Shown here: positions 9,573 through 18,943 of the stretch, piece by piece
How positions within the stretch are numbered: the first letter of the stretch is position 1
Layout of the letters: each line of letters opens with the position of its first letter
Position numbers and translations under genes: made by a program
Notes under the pieces: model-generated
Seen by the model: the letters and a program-made list of their open reading frames with translations, nothing else
Told to the model about the DNA's origin: nothing
Database searches by the model: none
Assembly: GCF_024158145.1 (NCBI RefSeq)
Contig: NZ_JAMYXM010000006.1
Location: forward strand, 122,544-186,543
DNA: 64,000 nucleotides
Direction: 5' to 3'
Source of the DNA: Notoacmeibacter sp. MSK16QG-6
Lineage (GTDB): Bacteria; Pseudomonadota; Alphaproteobacteria; Rhizobiales; Rhizobiaceae

Positions 9573-10991
9573 TCAGCATTCTGGGATATTGACGGCAATG
9601 CCGCCGGTCGACGTCTCCTTGTATTTTTGACTCATATCTCGGCCAGTTTCCAGCATCACCTGAATGCAATTGTCGAGCGGCATGAAGTGTTTGCCATCGC
9701 CGCGAAGGGCAAGGCTGGCCGCTGACACGGCCTTGATCGCGCCAAGCGCATTGCGTTCGATGCAAGGCACCTGCACGAGGCCCGCGGCCGGGTCGCACGT
9801 CATGCCGAGATGGTGTTCCAGCGCAATCTCGGCGGCGTTTTCCACCTGTTCGTTCGTGCCGCCGAGCGCCGCGCAGAGGCCGGCGGCTGCCATGGCGGCA
9901 GCGGATCCTACCTCGCCCTGGCAGCCGACTTCGGCGCCGGAAATGGAGGCGTTATATTTGATCAGCCCACCAATGGCCGCCGCAACCAGCAGGATGTCGG
10001 CAACGCCCTTGTCGGTCGAACCGACGCAATGGGTCCGGTAATAACGAACGATGGCGGGCAGTACGCCCGCCGCGCCATTGGTCGGAGATGTCACCACCCG
10101 GCCGCCGGCAGCATTTTCCTCGTTCACCGCCATGGCGTAGACGCTCAGCCAATCATTGACGACATGGGGCTGCGCCATGTTACTGCCGCGCTCATCGCAA
10201 AGCTTGTCATAAATAGCCTTGGCGCGTCGCTTTACCTTAAGGCCACCAGGCAGAATGCCCTCCTGTTCGAGCCCGCGCGTGATGCAACCATCCATCGCCT
10301 GCCAAATCGCCTTCAACCTGTCGTCGAGCGCCTCACCATGAATCGCGTGCTCATTGGCGCGCTTCATCTCCGCAATGGTTTTGCCTGACGCTGCCCCCAT
10401 CGCCAGCATTTCCTTCGCGGTAGCAAAAGGATAGGGGCAGTCTTTCACTTCCTGGCCCGTACTTTTTTGCGTTAGACCGTCGGCGTCGTTCTCCTGCGTG
10501 CGAAGCTCGCTCTCGGTGACGACAAAGCCGCCGCCGACCGAGAAATAGGTTTCTTCGTGATAGAGGATGCCGGCTTTGTCGAAGGCACGGAAAACCAGCC
10601 CGTTGGGATGGCCATCCAACGGTGGCCCGTAGTCGAAAACGAGGTCGGTTTCAGGATCGAACCTCAACGGTTCAAGTCCTTCCGGAACGACTGTTCCCGA
10701 CAAACGAATACCGGCTTCCATATCTCCCGCCCGGTCTGGGTCGAGCGTATCGGGCAAGAGGCCGTTCAAACCGAGAGTCACGGCGCGATCGGTCGCATGG
10801 CCTTTACCGGTAAAGGCCAGCGACCCATGCAACGTCACCGAAAGCGCCGCCGGACGTCCCGCGCCTGGTCGCCCGACCTCATCGCCTCGAAGATCGTCGA
10901 GAAAGCGTGAAGCAGCGATCATCGGACCAATAGTGTGGGAGGAAGAGGGGCCAATCCCCACCTTGAATATCTCGAAGACAGAGAGAAACAC
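9573..10991 (-). CDS. sdaA: L-serine dehydratase (single-chain, iron-sulfur type)
   Basis: A 472-residue L-serine ammonia-lyase that deaminates serine to pyruvate and ammonia. The N-terminal beta domain carries the SDH signature [12 protein letters not shown] (residues 13-24). The C-terminal alpha domain carries [28 protein letters not shown] and [16 protein letters not shown], whose cysteines bind the catalytic 4Fe-4S cluster in this family. It starts 14 bases after soxG of the sarcosine oxidase operon on the same strand and is probably its last gene. In context it would drain the serine made from glycine plus methylene-tetrahydrofolate. Confidence 0.95.
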   Translation of the reverse strand: MFLSVFEIFKVGIGPSSSHTIGPMIAASRFLDDLRGDEVGRPGAGRPAALSVTLHGSLAFTGKGHATDRAVTLGLNGLLPDTLDPDRAGDMEAGIRLSGTVVPEGLEPLRFDPETDLVFDYGPPLDGHPNGLVFRAFDKAGILYHEETYFSVGGGFVVTESELRTQENDADGLTQKSTGQEVKDCPYPFATAKEMLAMGAASGKTIAEMKRANEHAIHGEALDDRLKAIWQAMDGCITRGLEQEGILPGGLKVKRRAKAIYDKLCDERGSNMAQPHVVNDWLSVYAMAVNEENAAGGRVVTSPTNGAAGVLPAIVRYYRTHCVGSTDKGVADILLVAAAIGGLIKYNASISGAEVGCQGEVGSAAAMAAAGLCAALGGTNEQVENAAEIALEHHLGMTCDPAAGLVQVPCIERNALGAIKAVSAASLALRGDGKHFMPLDNCIQVMLETGRDMSQKYKETSTGGIAVNIPEC

Positions 10992-11005
10992 GGTCCGCTC
11001 ACTGC

Positions 11006-11557
11006 TTATTCAAGAGCTAATTCCCCACAACCGGTCGCAAGAAGGGAAATCACATGCGAAGCGAAGGAGCGCCAGACATCCAGACGAAAACGCTGCGGCC
11101 CGTCACGCCAAAGAATGACGCTGACGCCATCGAAAACGGTGCGACGGCCCTGCCCGTTGGGCAATTTTTCCAGATCGCGCGGACAGCCCAGCGTCATCAG
11201 TTCTGCGGCCTTCGGCCCCTCGATAAGAACAGTCACCTCGCGGTCTGAAATATCGGTCAGGCTATGCGGTGCAGCGTCATAAACCGCAGCACAGGCTTGC
11301 GCGATGGTGCCTGCGTCAGACTCAGGTGAAAGAACGATCCATTCATCCGGTCCGAGACAGAGAATCTCGGTGTTATGTCGCCGGCTGCACTCGCCAATTT
11401 TCTCGGGCAGAGCGAGGTCGAGAGCCTGCGATAACGCGTCGCGATCCGTCTCGCCAACCCGCAACGAATATCGCGACCCCGGCGCAAGAAGTGAAATGGT
11501 GGCCACGCTGCTTGCCGCCAACTGGCGCGCCGTCAGAAGATCGACATGAACCGTCAT
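11006..11557 (-). CDS. soxG: Sarcosine oxidase gamma subunit
   Basis: A 183-residue SoxG-family protein. The stretch CLGPDEWIVLSP and the SLTDISDREVTVLIEGP segment match the gamma subunit of heterotetrameric sarcosine oxidase, a small folate-binding-like fold that sits on the complex. It is fourth in the order soxB-soxD-soxA-soxG, 25 bases after soxA and 14 bases before sdaA. This soxG belongs to sarcosine demethylation and is unrelated to the sulfur sox genes further right, despite the shared name. Confidence 0.93.
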   Translation of the reverse strand: MTVHVDLLTARQLAASSVATISLLAPGSRYSLRVGETDRDALSQALDLALPEKIGECSRRHNTEILCLGPDEWIVLSPESDAGTIAQACAAVYDAAPHSLTDISDREVTVLIEGPKAAELMTLGCPRDLEKLPNGQGRRTVFDGVSVILWRDGPQRFRLDVWRSFASHVISLLATGCGELALE

Positions 11558-11582
11558 CTGTTTGCCTCCACTGGCGTTCGCT

Positions 11583-14576
11583 TCAAAGCTTCAGCCGCTC
11601 ATTGTCGGGATCGTAGAACGTTGTGCCGGTAACCGTCGCTTTCACTACAGTGTCCGGCATCGGAATATGGACCGTTTCGCCCATACGATTGTGCCCGCCC
11701 TCGACAAGCGCCAACGCAATGGGCCGCCCAGCCGCGTCGCTATGATACGACGATGTCACGTGGCCGACCATTCTCATCGGCTTTGACTGGTTCGGATCGA
11801 GCACGATCTGCGCGCCCTCTTCCAGCTTGGTCCGGCTATCCTCTGTTAGAAGGCCGACAAGCTGCTTGCGGTTTTTTGCGGTGAGATCGGGACGTTGAAG
11901 CGCCCGCATACCGACAAAGTCGCGCTTTTTCTTACCGACGGCCCAGCCCTGCCCCGCATCGTATGGGGTGACCGTGCCATCCGTATCCTGGCCGACGATG
12001 ATGAACCCCTTTTCGGCGCGCAGAACATGCATCGTTTCGGTGCCATAGGGACAGATGTCGAATTGTTGGCCCGCTTCGAACAGCGTCTCCCACAATGCGC
12101 GGCCATGACGCGCTGGTACATTGACCTCGAAGCCGAGTTCACCGGTGAAGCTGACGCGGAAGAGCCGCGCCGGATAGCCGGCAACCGTGCACTCGGCGAT
12201 GGACATATGCGGAAACGCCCCGTCTGAAATATCAAGCCCCTCGACGAAGGGTGAGAGCAGATTGCGTGCGTTCGGTCCATTCAGCGCGATGGTTGCCCAT
12301 TGCTCGGTCGTCGAGGTCAGCCAGACCTTCAGATCCGGCCATTCGGTCTGAAGGTAATCCTCCATCATATTCAGGACACGCGCCGCCCCACCCGTGGTGG
12401 TGGTGATGTGAAAGCGGTCCTCGGTGAGACGTCCGATCACGCCATCGTCGCGGATGAAGCCGTCATCGCCGAGTAGCAGCCCATAGCGGGTGCGTCCTGG
12501 TGCCAACTTGGTCCATGGATTGGTGTACATCCGGTTCATGAATTCAACGGCGTCCGGCCCGACCACCTCGATCTTGCCGAGCGTGGAGGCGTCGAACATG
12601 CCGAGGCTTTTGCGCGTGGCGCGACATTCGCGCGAAACGGCTGCATCCATGTCTTCGCCGGGCTGAGGAAAATATCGCGCCCTTCGCCACAGGCTGACGG
12701 GCTCGAACACCGCGCCATTTTCCTCGGCCCAGCCATCGATCGGCGTCTTGCGTGTGACGTCGAAATGATCGCCCTTGTGATAACCTACAAAGGCACCGAA
12801 CGTTGTCGGCGTATAGGGCGGGCGGAACGTCGTCAGCCCCACCTGAGGCTGCGGCTTGCCCAATGCGTCGGCTGCGATGTTCAGCCCGTTCATGTTCGAC
12901 ATCTTGCCCTGATCGGTCGCCATGCCGTTGGTCGTGTAGCGTTTGACGTGCTCGATGGAGCGCATACCCTCGCGCACCGCCAGCCGCAGATCCTTGGCCA
13001 TCACATCGTTCTGAAAGTCGACAAAGGCCTTGGTTCGCGAAGGATTGCGGTCTGTCGGCAGTTCCGTGTGAGTGACGCCTGAGCCGGTGCGGTCGTTTTG
13101 GACGGAGCGAGCCGTCGCCTTCACCGAATGTCCTAGTTCTTCGGCCGCGGCAGCGCCCATCGCTGCACCATCGTTAAGGGCAGTCTCAATGCCCCAAAGC
13201 CCCCTGCCCGCTCCCGCGATCTGACAGGCTTCGGCTTTCCGATCTGGCAAAAAGGTCTGGGACTCGTCGTCCCATCTCAACGTGCCCTTGGTGTGCGAAA
13301 AGAGATGAAGCGATGGCGTCCAGCCGCCTGACATCAGAAGGCAATCGCAGGTAAGAGTTCGTGCCGCGCCAACCTTTCCGTCCGCCACGGAATTGATGCG
13401 CACCGCCTTGATGCGCAGTCGCCCCCTTGTGCCCGTCACTGTATGGCCGGCAAGCACTTCAATGTTGCGCTTCTCTGCTCCCGTTATGAAATCGGCACGG
13501 GGATTGGCGCGGGTATCGACAATGGCCTGCACATCAGCGCCGGCATCGGCCAGATCGAAGGCCGCATGCCAGGCGCTGTCATGGCTGGTGACGATGACCG
13601 GCCTGTCGCCAACCTTCACGCCATAGCGGTTGAGATAAGTCTGTGCGGAACCGGCCAGCATGACGCCGGGGCGGTCATTCCCATGGAAGACAAGCGGTTT
13701 TTCCAACCCGCCCTGTGCGAGAATGACCTGCTGCGCCCGCACCCGCCACAGCCGTTCGCGCGGCATATCGGGATCGGGCGTTTCCAGATGGTCGGTCAGC
13801 TTCTGGCAGAGGCCGACCATGTTCTGATGATAATAGCCAATGGCAGTGGTGCGCGTCATTATGCGCACACCGAGCGCATCGAGCGTCGCAAGTTCCTCCG
13901 CCAGCCAGTCCCATGCGGCGTTACCATCGATTTCTGCCTGCGGCTCACTCAGCAGCGTGCCGCCCATTTCCGAATTCTCATCGACCAGAGCCACACGCAA
14001 ACCGGCTTCCGCCGCACTTTTCGCTGCGGCCAGCCCGGCCGGGCCGCCACCCACCACCAGCACATCGGTATGCAGATAGCGCGACGCATAATGATCCGGG
14101 TCCGGCTCGCTCGGCGAAACGCCCAGCCCTGCGGCGGCCCGGATAAAAGGCTCATAAACCTTGTCCCAAAAGGAACGCGGCCACATGAAGGTTTTGTAGT
14201 AGAAGCCGGCAGAAAACAGCATGTAAAGGCTGTCGTTAAGCGCGCCCACATCGAATGAAAGGCTCGGATATTTGTTCTGACTGGTCGTGTCCAGGCCGTT
14301 CCAGATTTCCTGCGCGGTCGCGCGCGTGTTGGGCTCAAACTGCCCTTCGCCGCGCCTGGTGCCGATTAGCGCGTTGGGCTCTTCGGTTCCGGCTGTCACC
14401 GGACCGCGCGGCCGATGATATTTAAACGAGCGGCCCATCAAATGGCGGCCATTGGCCAGCAGCGCCGAGGCCACAGTGTCGCCCGCGCAGCCTTCAATGG
14501 TCTGACCGTCGAAGGTAAAGCAAACCGGTCTATCCTGCTGGACGCGGCCGCGACCCGCGACGCGGAAACGGCTCAT
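11583..14576 (-). CDS. soxA: Sarcosine oxidase alpha subunit
   Basis: A 997-residue cytoplasmic subunit. The N-terminal part is a 2Fe-2S-type ferredoxin-like fold (about 1-100). It is followed by an NAD-binding Rossmann domain with VVGGGPAGLAAAKSAAEAG near residue 175. The C-terminal half (about 600-990) is an aminomethyltransferase (GcvT-like) domain that takes the sarcosine methyl group to tetrahydrofolate. Length is typical of SoxA. Together with SoxB, SoxD and SoxG it oxidises sarcosine to glycine, H2O2 and methylene-THF. Its ATG overlaps the soxD stop by four bases, so translation is coupled. Confidence 0.95.
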   Translation of the reverse strand: MSRFRVAGRGRVQQDRPVCFTFDGQTIEGCAGDTVASALLANGRHLMGRSFKYHRPRGPVTAGTEEPNALIGTRRGEGQFEPNTRATAQEIWNGLDTTSQNKYPSLSFDVGALNDSLYMLFSAGFYYKTFMWPRSFWDKVYEPFIRAAAGLGVSPSEPDPDHYASRYLHTDVLVVGGGPAGLAAAKSAAEAGLRVALVDENSEMGGTLLSEPQAEIDGNAAWDWLAEELATLDALGVRIMTRTTAIGYYHQNMVGLCQKLTDHLETPDPDMPRERLWRVRAQQVILAQGGLEKPLVFHGNDRPGVMLAGSAQTYLNRYGVKVGDRPVIVTSHDSAWHAAFDLADAGADVQAIVDTRANPRADFITGAEKRNIEVLAGHTVTGTRGRLRIKAVRINSVADGKVGAARTLTCDCLLMSGGWTPSLHLFSHTKGTLRWDDESQTFLPDRKAEACQIAGAGRGLWGIETALNDGAAMGAAAAEELGHSVKATARSVQNDRTGSGVTHTELPTDRNPSRTKAFVDFQNDVMAKDLRLAVREGMRSIEHVKRYTTNGMATDQGKMSNMNGLNIAADALGKPQPQVGLTTFRPPYTPTTFGAFVGYHKGDHFDVTRKTPIDGWAEENGAVFEPVSLWRRARYFPQPGEDMDAAVSRECRATRKSLGMFDASTLGKIEVVGPDAVEFMNRMYTNPWTKLAPGRTRYGLLLGDDGFIRDDGVIGRLTEDRFHITTTTGGAARVLNMMEDYLQTEWPDLKVWLTSTTEQWATIALNGPNARNLLSPFVEGLDISDGAFPHMSIAECTVAGYPARLFRVSFTGELGFEVNVPARHGRALWETLFEAGQQFDICPYGTETMHVLRAEKGFIIVGQDTDGTVTPYDAGQGWAVGKKKRDFVGMRALQRPDLTAKNRKQLVGLLTEDSRTKLEEGAQIVLDPNQSKPMRMVGHVTSSYHSDAAGRPIALALVEGGHNRMGETVHIPMPDTVVKATVTGTTFYDPDNERLKL

Positions 14577-14875
14577 TGTCCATCCTCCGGCAGCGATTCA
14601 GGATCAGGACGCCTCTCACCCGCCCTGTAGGTGGTGAGGAACCGGTCGGTAACCGTGTTGCGCACGGCGTTGAAGAAACGGCCGCAGCCGTGAATGTGCC
14701 GCCAGCGCTCGTAATGCGGACCCTTCAGGTTGTTGCGAATGAAAAGGAAATCCCGCCATTCCTCATCCGACACGTCCGCCGGGTTGTCAGGCCGCACGAT
14801 ATGGGCTTCGCCCGCATAGGCGAACTCGGCTTCCGGCAGTGTCTCGTCGCAATAGGGACAGTGGATGAGAAGCAC
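14573..14875 (-). CDS. soxD: Sarcosine oxidase delta subunit
   Basis: A 100-residue zinc-binding subunit. Cys6-Pro-Tyr-Cys9 near the N-terminus and the segment His60-Ile-His62-Gly-Cys64 supply the expected zinc ligands. The family-typical GCGRFFNAVRNTVT follows. It lies 11 bases after soxB and overlaps soxA by four bases, in the standard soxBDAG order. It is structural in the heterotetramer. Confidence 0.95.
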   Translation of the reverse strand: MLLIHCPYCDETLPEAEFAYAGEAHIVRPDNPADVSDEEWRDFLFIRNNLKGPHYERWRHIHGCGRFFNAVRNTVTDRFLTTYRAGERRPDPESLPEDGQ

Positions 14876-14886
14876 GGTCTTTTCCC

Positions 14887-16140
14887 TCAGTGTGCAACGG
14901 CGGCAGCAGCCGCTTCGTCAATCAGTCTGCCGGTTGTGAAGCGTTCCAGCGTGAAGGGCGCGTTGATCGGGTGCGGCTCGTCCTTGGCGACTGTCCAGGC
15001 CAGCGTGTGGGCCGCGCCGGGCGTCGCCTTGAACCCCCCTGTCCCCCATCCGCAATTGACGTAGAGACCCTGAACCGGTGTCTTGCCGAGAATGGCCGAG
15101 CGGTCGGGTGTCACATCGACAATGCCGGCCCATTTGCGTAGCATCCGCATTCGGTTGAAGATTGGGAAGATTTCGCAGATTGCCGCGACAGTGTGTTCGA
15201 TAAGAGGCAGGCCGCCGCGCTGCGAATAGCTCGTATATTGATCGGTGCCGGAGCCGATCACCAGCTCGCCCTTGTCGGACTGGCTGATATAGGCGTGAAC
15301 CGTGTTCGACATGACGACGCAGGGAAAGATCGGCTTCACCGGTTCGGAGACCAGCGCCTGCAACGGATAGCTTTCCAGAGGCAGGCGAACGCCAGCGCTA
15401 TCCATGACGACCGATGTGTGGCCCGCCGCCGAAACGGCAACCTTCTTCGCTTTGATGAAACCGCGTGGCGTCTCCACGCCTTCCACTGCGCCGGTCGCAT
15501 CGCTCCGGATGGCTGTAACGGGGCAGTTCTGGATGATGTCAACGCCGCGCGCCGCCGCACCCCGCGCATAGCCCCAAGCCACCGCATCGTGTCGCGCGGT
15601 GCCCGCCCGCTTCTGCAATGCCGCTCCCATCACCGGATAGCGCGCAGTTTGTGAAATATCGAGCGGCGGACAATAGGCCTTCGCCTCTTCTTTCGTCAGC
15701 CAGCGATTATCGACATCGTTCAAACGGTTGGCGTGGACATGACGCTGAAAGCTCTGAACGTCGTGCACACTATGCGCCAGCATCATCACGCCGCGCTGGG
15801 AGAACATGACGTTGTAGTTCAGCTCCTGGCTGAGCCCTTCCCAAAGATCGAGGGCGTGGTCATAGAGCCGTGCGCTCTCATCGTAGAGATAGTTGGAACG
15901 GATGATCGTGGTGTTTCGACCGGTATTTCCGCCGCCGAGCCAGCCCTTCTCGATCACCGCGACGTCTGTGATGCCATGCTCTTTGGCCAGATAATAGGCA
16001 GCGCCCAGCCCGTGACCGCCTGCGCCGACGATAATGACATCATATTCGGCCTTTGGCTCGCTATTCGGCCACTGCTCTTCCCACTTCTTGTTGCCGCCAA
16101 GAGCGTGCCTCAGCAGCGAAAGAGCCGAAAAATGCGTCAT
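14887..16140 (-). CDS. soxB: Sarcosine oxidase beta subunit
   Basis: A 417-residue flavoprotein that carries the FAD and covalent FMN of heterotetrameric sarcosine oxidase. An FAD motif [18 protein letters not shown] is near residue 37, and the C-terminal [14 protein letters not shown] is characteristic of SoxB. It is the first gene of the operon soxB-soxD-soxA-soxG-sdaA. Length and start agree with the family, with GGAG upstream of the ATG. The divergent gap to the hydrolase at 16322 is 181 bases. Confidence 0.95.
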   Translation of the reverse strand: MTHFSALSLLRHALGGNKKWEEQWPNSEPKAEYDVIIVGAGGHGLGAAYYLAKEHGITDVAVIEKGWLGGGNTGRNTTIIRSNYLYDESARLYDHALDLWEGLSQELNYNVMFSQRGVMMLAHSVHDVQSFQRHVHANRLNDVDNRWLTKEEAKAYCPPLDISQTARYPVMGAALQKRAGTARHDAVAWGYARGAAARGVDIIQNCPVTAIRSDATGAVEGVETPRGFIKAKKVAVSAAGHTSVVMDSAGVRLPLESYPLQALVSEPVKPIFPCVVMSNTVHAYISQSDKGELVIGSGTDQYTSYSQRGGLPLIEHTVAAICEIFPIFNRMRMLRKWAGIVDVTPDRSAILGKTPVQGLYVNCGWGTGGFKATPGAAHTLAWTVAKDEPHPINAPFTLERFTTGRLIDEAAAAAVAH

Positions 16141-16291
16141 CAGAACGGACTCCGCCGCGTGTCACCATGACTGAGTTAAGCCGGTTCGCTGAGCGCGGTA
16201 TTGTAGATTTGCGCCATCGACCATGCATTTATCCGACAGATCGCGAACGGCCCCCTTCTGTTTGACCTTTGGTCGCCGGTAGCCATTAATA

Positions 16292-16301
16292 TATTCGAAT
16301 A
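16292..16301. promoter_or_regulatory. Palindrome TATTCGAATA upstream of the SoxH-like gene
   Basis: A perfect 10-base palindrome 20 bases before the ATG at 16322. The same 10-mer occurs 22 bases before soxC (24481-24490). Position and identity suggest a shared operator, most simply for the ArsR-type SoxR encoded at 18434. The assignment is inferred. Confidence 0.5.
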
Positions 16302-16321
16302 GGAAGATAGGAGGAAAGGTG

Positions 16322-17254
16322 ATGACGATGATGGTTCCCAATCGACGAGACATCCTGACTGGCATGGCAGCGCTCGGGTCATCCATGCTCTTGGGTGGCT
16401 CATCCTTCGCACTCGGCCGCCACGGCGTCGGCGATGGCGAGTTGCTCATGCTGTCGGACGGCAATCTCACCCTGCCCCTCTCATTCGTTCTTCCGGGACG
16501 GCCGGAAGCCGAAATCGCTACCGCATTGATGGTCGAAGAAGCACCTGAGGCGTTGACGCCGGACTGCAATGTGACGCTTTTGCGGCGCGGCGATAAATTG
16601 ATTCTTTTCGATGTCGGCTCGGGACCGAATTTCATGCCGAGCGCGGGCGAACTCCCCAATGCCCTCGAAGAAGCCGGCATCGATCCACAAGACGTCACCG
16701 ATGTCGTATTCACACACGCCCATCCCGATCATTTCTGGGGCCTGACCGATGATTTTGGCGACCTGCTCTTTCCTGACGCCGCCTATCATATGAGCGAAGC
16801 GGAGTGGGCGTATTGGTCGGCAGAAGATACGTTGGAGAAGACGCCGGAAGCGCGCAAAACTTTCGTCGTCGGCGCGCAAAACCGTATGCCGTTGATCGAA
16901 GAGCAAATCTCTCTTTTTCAACCTGGTGCCGAGATCGTGGCTGGCATCGAGGCGATGGATACATCCGGCCATACGCCTGGCCATATCTCCTTTGTGGTCC
17001 ATGGCGGTGACCGGCCGGTCTTGATCGGCGGCGATGCTTTGACCCATCCGATCATTTCATTCGCCCATCCCGAATGGGAAAGCGGCAGCGACACGGACCC
17101 TCAAAAGGGCATTGCGACGAGGAAAATGCTGCTCGACCGGCTCGTATCCGACGATATTGCGCTGATCGGGTTTCATCTGCCGCACCCTGGCTTCGGTCAT
17201 GCGGAGAACGCCGGCGACGGCGCGTACGTTTTCGTTACCGATCCTGCCGGATAG
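16322..17254 (+). CDS. Periplasmic MBL-fold metallohydrolase, SoxH-like
   Basis: A 310-residue metallo-beta-lactamase-fold protein. The N-terminus has a twin-arginine signal (NRRDILTGMAALG), so it is probably exported folded. The metal motif THAHPDH (His132, His134, Asp136, His137) and later GHTPGH and GGDAL residues complete the dinuclear site. AGGAGG at 16309-16314 lies 7 bases before the ATG at 16322, which is chosen over the adjoining GTG. Size and export match SoxH of thiosulfate oxidisers, whose role is unknown and which is not essential for thiosulfate oxidation there. The upstream palindrome links it to the sox regulon. It converges with soxT1 with a 5-base gap. Substrate unknown. Confidence 0.75.
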   Translation: MTMMVPNRRDILTGMAALGSSMLLGGSSFALGRHGVGDGELLMLSDGNLTLPLSFVLPGRPEAEIATALMVEEAPEALTPDCNVTLLRRGDKLILFDVGSGPNFMPSAGELPNALEEAGIDPQDVTDVVFTHAHPDHFWGLTDDFGDLLFPDAAYHMSEAEWAYWSAEDTLEKTPEARKTFVVGAQNRMPLIEEQISLFQPGAEIVAGIEAMDTSGHTPGHISFVVHGGDRPVLIGGDALTHPIISFAHPEWESGSDTDPQKGIATRKMLLDRLVSDDIALIGFHLPHPGFGHAENAGDGAYVFVTDPAG

Positions 17255-17259
17255 CGGCT

Positions 17260-18345
17260 TTATTCCGCAGGCTGCGTGCTCCGCCGAAGAAACGCCAGCG
17301 GGCTGCCCTCCAGCAGCAGAGAAAGTCCGATACGCGCACCGAGCGCCATGGATGCAAAGGCGAGCGGTGCCGAAAGCGCAAAGACCGAGGCGGCAGACAC
17401 GACCTGTCCAATGGTACAGCCGAGCGCCATGATCCCGCCCGTGCCCATGAGGAACGAGCCGAAGATGTGACGCGATAATTCGCGCGCATCGTCGCAAGCC
17501 TCCCAACGGATATCGTCAGCCGTCCAAGCAGCAACCGCCGCGCCAAGTACGACGCCCATAACGAGGCCCACCGCATAATCTGGCATCGCACCGGTCGTTA
17601 CGACGATTTGGAAAAGCGCATCGCCGACGGGGCCGACGAAATTGGCCGCCTCCAGTTGAACCGGGAAAAAGGCGATGGAAGCGAAGTATGAGGTTATCAG
17701 CCAACCGAGCGCCACGCAGATGCCCAGCACCAGCCCAACCCCAATTCTCTCGCGGTCGGCGCGAAACCCGGCATCACGAAAGATCCAGTAGCCGATCGTC
17801 AGAAAGACGACGAGCATCGTCGGTATCGTCAGAATTGAAAGGCCGAAAGATTCGAGCAGCCCGGCCAGCGTGGATCCGTGTTCGGTGGAAATCACCATAT
17901 CAAAAGGTTCGGTCATGGCGACGCGGCCCTGCGCTGTTATTCCCCGCTGCGCCGCAAGCGCTGACAAAGCGATCCCCGTCAGAGCGACCGCGGCGCGCAA
18001 ACTGCCCCCACCCAGTCTTATCAATGCGCCAAACCCGCATGTGCCGACCAGTGCCATTCCAATGCCGAACATCAGCCCGCCGAGCGTCACTCCAAGAAGA
18101 TTGAGAGGATGGGTAGCGTAAAAAGTTCGGCTACCGTCAACGAAACCGAAGAACTGCGCGAGCTGAGTCAACATGGCGGCCACGAGCGCAACCAGAACCC
18201 AGCTGCGGAGCCGCGTGCTGTCGCCAGCGTACCAGCAACGTTCGAAAGCGCCGAGCGTACAGAAGTGATAGCGGCGGGCGACAAAACCCATGACGATGCC
18301 GACACCGACACCGGATAATGGTAACAGCCATGCTGTCTCGGTCAT
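17260..18345 (-). CDS. soxT: YeeE/YedE-family sulfur-compound transporter (SoxT1)
   Basis: A 361-residue integral membrane protein with about nine to ten hydrophobic helices. It has the family's paired Cys/Gly signatures RRYHFCTLGAFE near the N-terminus, GTCGFGALIRLGGGSLRA in the middle, and ALGCTIGQ near the C-terminus. YeeE/YedE proteins take up thiosulfate or related sulfur compounds; in sox clusters the member is called SoxT. The ATG at 18345 is preceded by GGGAGG and preferred to an in-frame codon far upstream that would run into soxR. It is downstream of soxR on the same strand, and a paralogue lies at 28837. Confidence 0.85.
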   Translation of the reverse strand: MTETAWLLPLSGVGVGIVMGFVARRYHFCTLGAFERCWYAGDSTRLRSWVLVALVAAMLTQLAQFFGFVDGSRTFYATHPLNLLGVTLGGLMFGIGMALVGTCGFGALIRLGGGSLRAAVALTGIALSALAAQRGITAQGRVAMTEPFDMVISTEHGSTLAGLLESFGLSILTIPTMLVVFLTIGYWIFRDAGFRADRERIGVGLVLGICVALGWLITSYFASIAFFPVQLEAANFVGPVGDALFQIVVTTGAMPDYAVGLVMGVVLGAAVAAWTADDIRWEACDDARELSRHIFGSFLMGTGGIMALGCTIGQVVSAASVFALSAPLAFASMALGARIGLSLLLEGSPLAFLRRSTQPAE

Positions 18346-18433
18346 GACGGACCTCCCTCCCGTGCATGCCGTCCGAATTTGACTGAAACCGCCCAGAAAG
18401 GAAAGTGCCTTCCAAGCTGCGGAAATGTGCAGG

Positions 18434-18784
18434 CTAGGTTCGGGCCACCCGTTCTGGAGAACAGAAAGTCTGATAAATCTGTGCAACGAGGTCGGCGATA
18501 TCGCTGTCGACAATCGAGTAATAAATCATTCGGCCTTCACGCCGCGTCGTAACCAGGCGGTCATAACGCAATCGTGCCAGGTGTTGCGAAACCGTCGCTT
18601 GCGGCATGCAGAGCAGATCTTCCAGTTCCGACACACTTCGTTCCCGCTCGTGCATCAGGCAGAGCAACAGCAGCCGCGTTTCGTGCGACAGCGCCTTCAG
18701 AAGATCGCTGGCGATTCGTGCGCGGCGTACATATTCCGCCCTCTCGTCATCAGTTGTTTCTAGCGTGACGTTCGGAAGAGACAT
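18434..18784 (-). CDS. soxR: ArsR-family regulator SoxR of sulfur oxidation
   Basis: A 116-residue winged-helix repressor. Helix-turn-helix residues run about 45-75 (SVSELEDLLCMPQATVSQHL) with a wing at TTRREGRMIYYSI. Cys42 (in LLLLCLMHE) and Cys108 (in YQTFCSP) sit where the two redox cysteines of persulfide-sensing ArsR proteins such as SqrR and BigR are found; Cys59 is extra. In thiosulfate oxidisers this gene represses sox genes and is released by sulfur intermediates. ATG at 18784 is used; an upstream TTG is in frame. It is divergent from soxV, and the 159-base gap holds an ACATATGACAT motif. Confidence 0.88.
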   Translation of the reverse strand: MSLPNVTLETTDDERAEYVRRARIASDLLKALSHETRLLLLCLMHERERSVSELEDLLCMPQATVSQHLARLRYDRLVTTRREGRMIYYSIVDSDIADLVAQIYQTFCSPERVART

Positions 18785-18826
18785 TCTCAAAAGCCGTTGT
18801 GATTAATGCGGGTGCCACAGAAATCT

Positions 18827-18837
18827 ACATATGACAT
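18827..18837. promoter_or_regulatory. Candidate SoxR operator ACATATGACAT (soxR-soxV gap)
   Basis: An 11-mer in the soxR-soxV divergent region. It recurs exactly before soxB (22682) and as CATATGAC before soxX (20300). The core CATATG is palindromic. Binding by SoxR is an inference from position. Confidence 0.45.
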
Positions 18838-18943
18838 CTGCCTGTCTCTTGTACCAGCATTGCCAAAACATAGGAACCAGCGCATGTTTCCCGAACGGTT
18901 TGGCTATTCTCTGGCCGGGCCGTACGGAATGGGGAGCAATTCT

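Noticed and set aside
11006..16140. Reading soxB, soxD, soxA and soxG here as sulfur oxidation genes
   Set aside because: They are the sarcosine oxidase genes, with FAD, folate and zinc motifs. The sulfur soxA, soxB and soxD are separate genes at 21779, 22735 and 25777.
18806..18943. A longer soxV start with 46 extra residues
   Set aside because: The extra part crosses the candidate SoxR operator and lacks a ribosome site; homologues begin near LDVSYPAALL.
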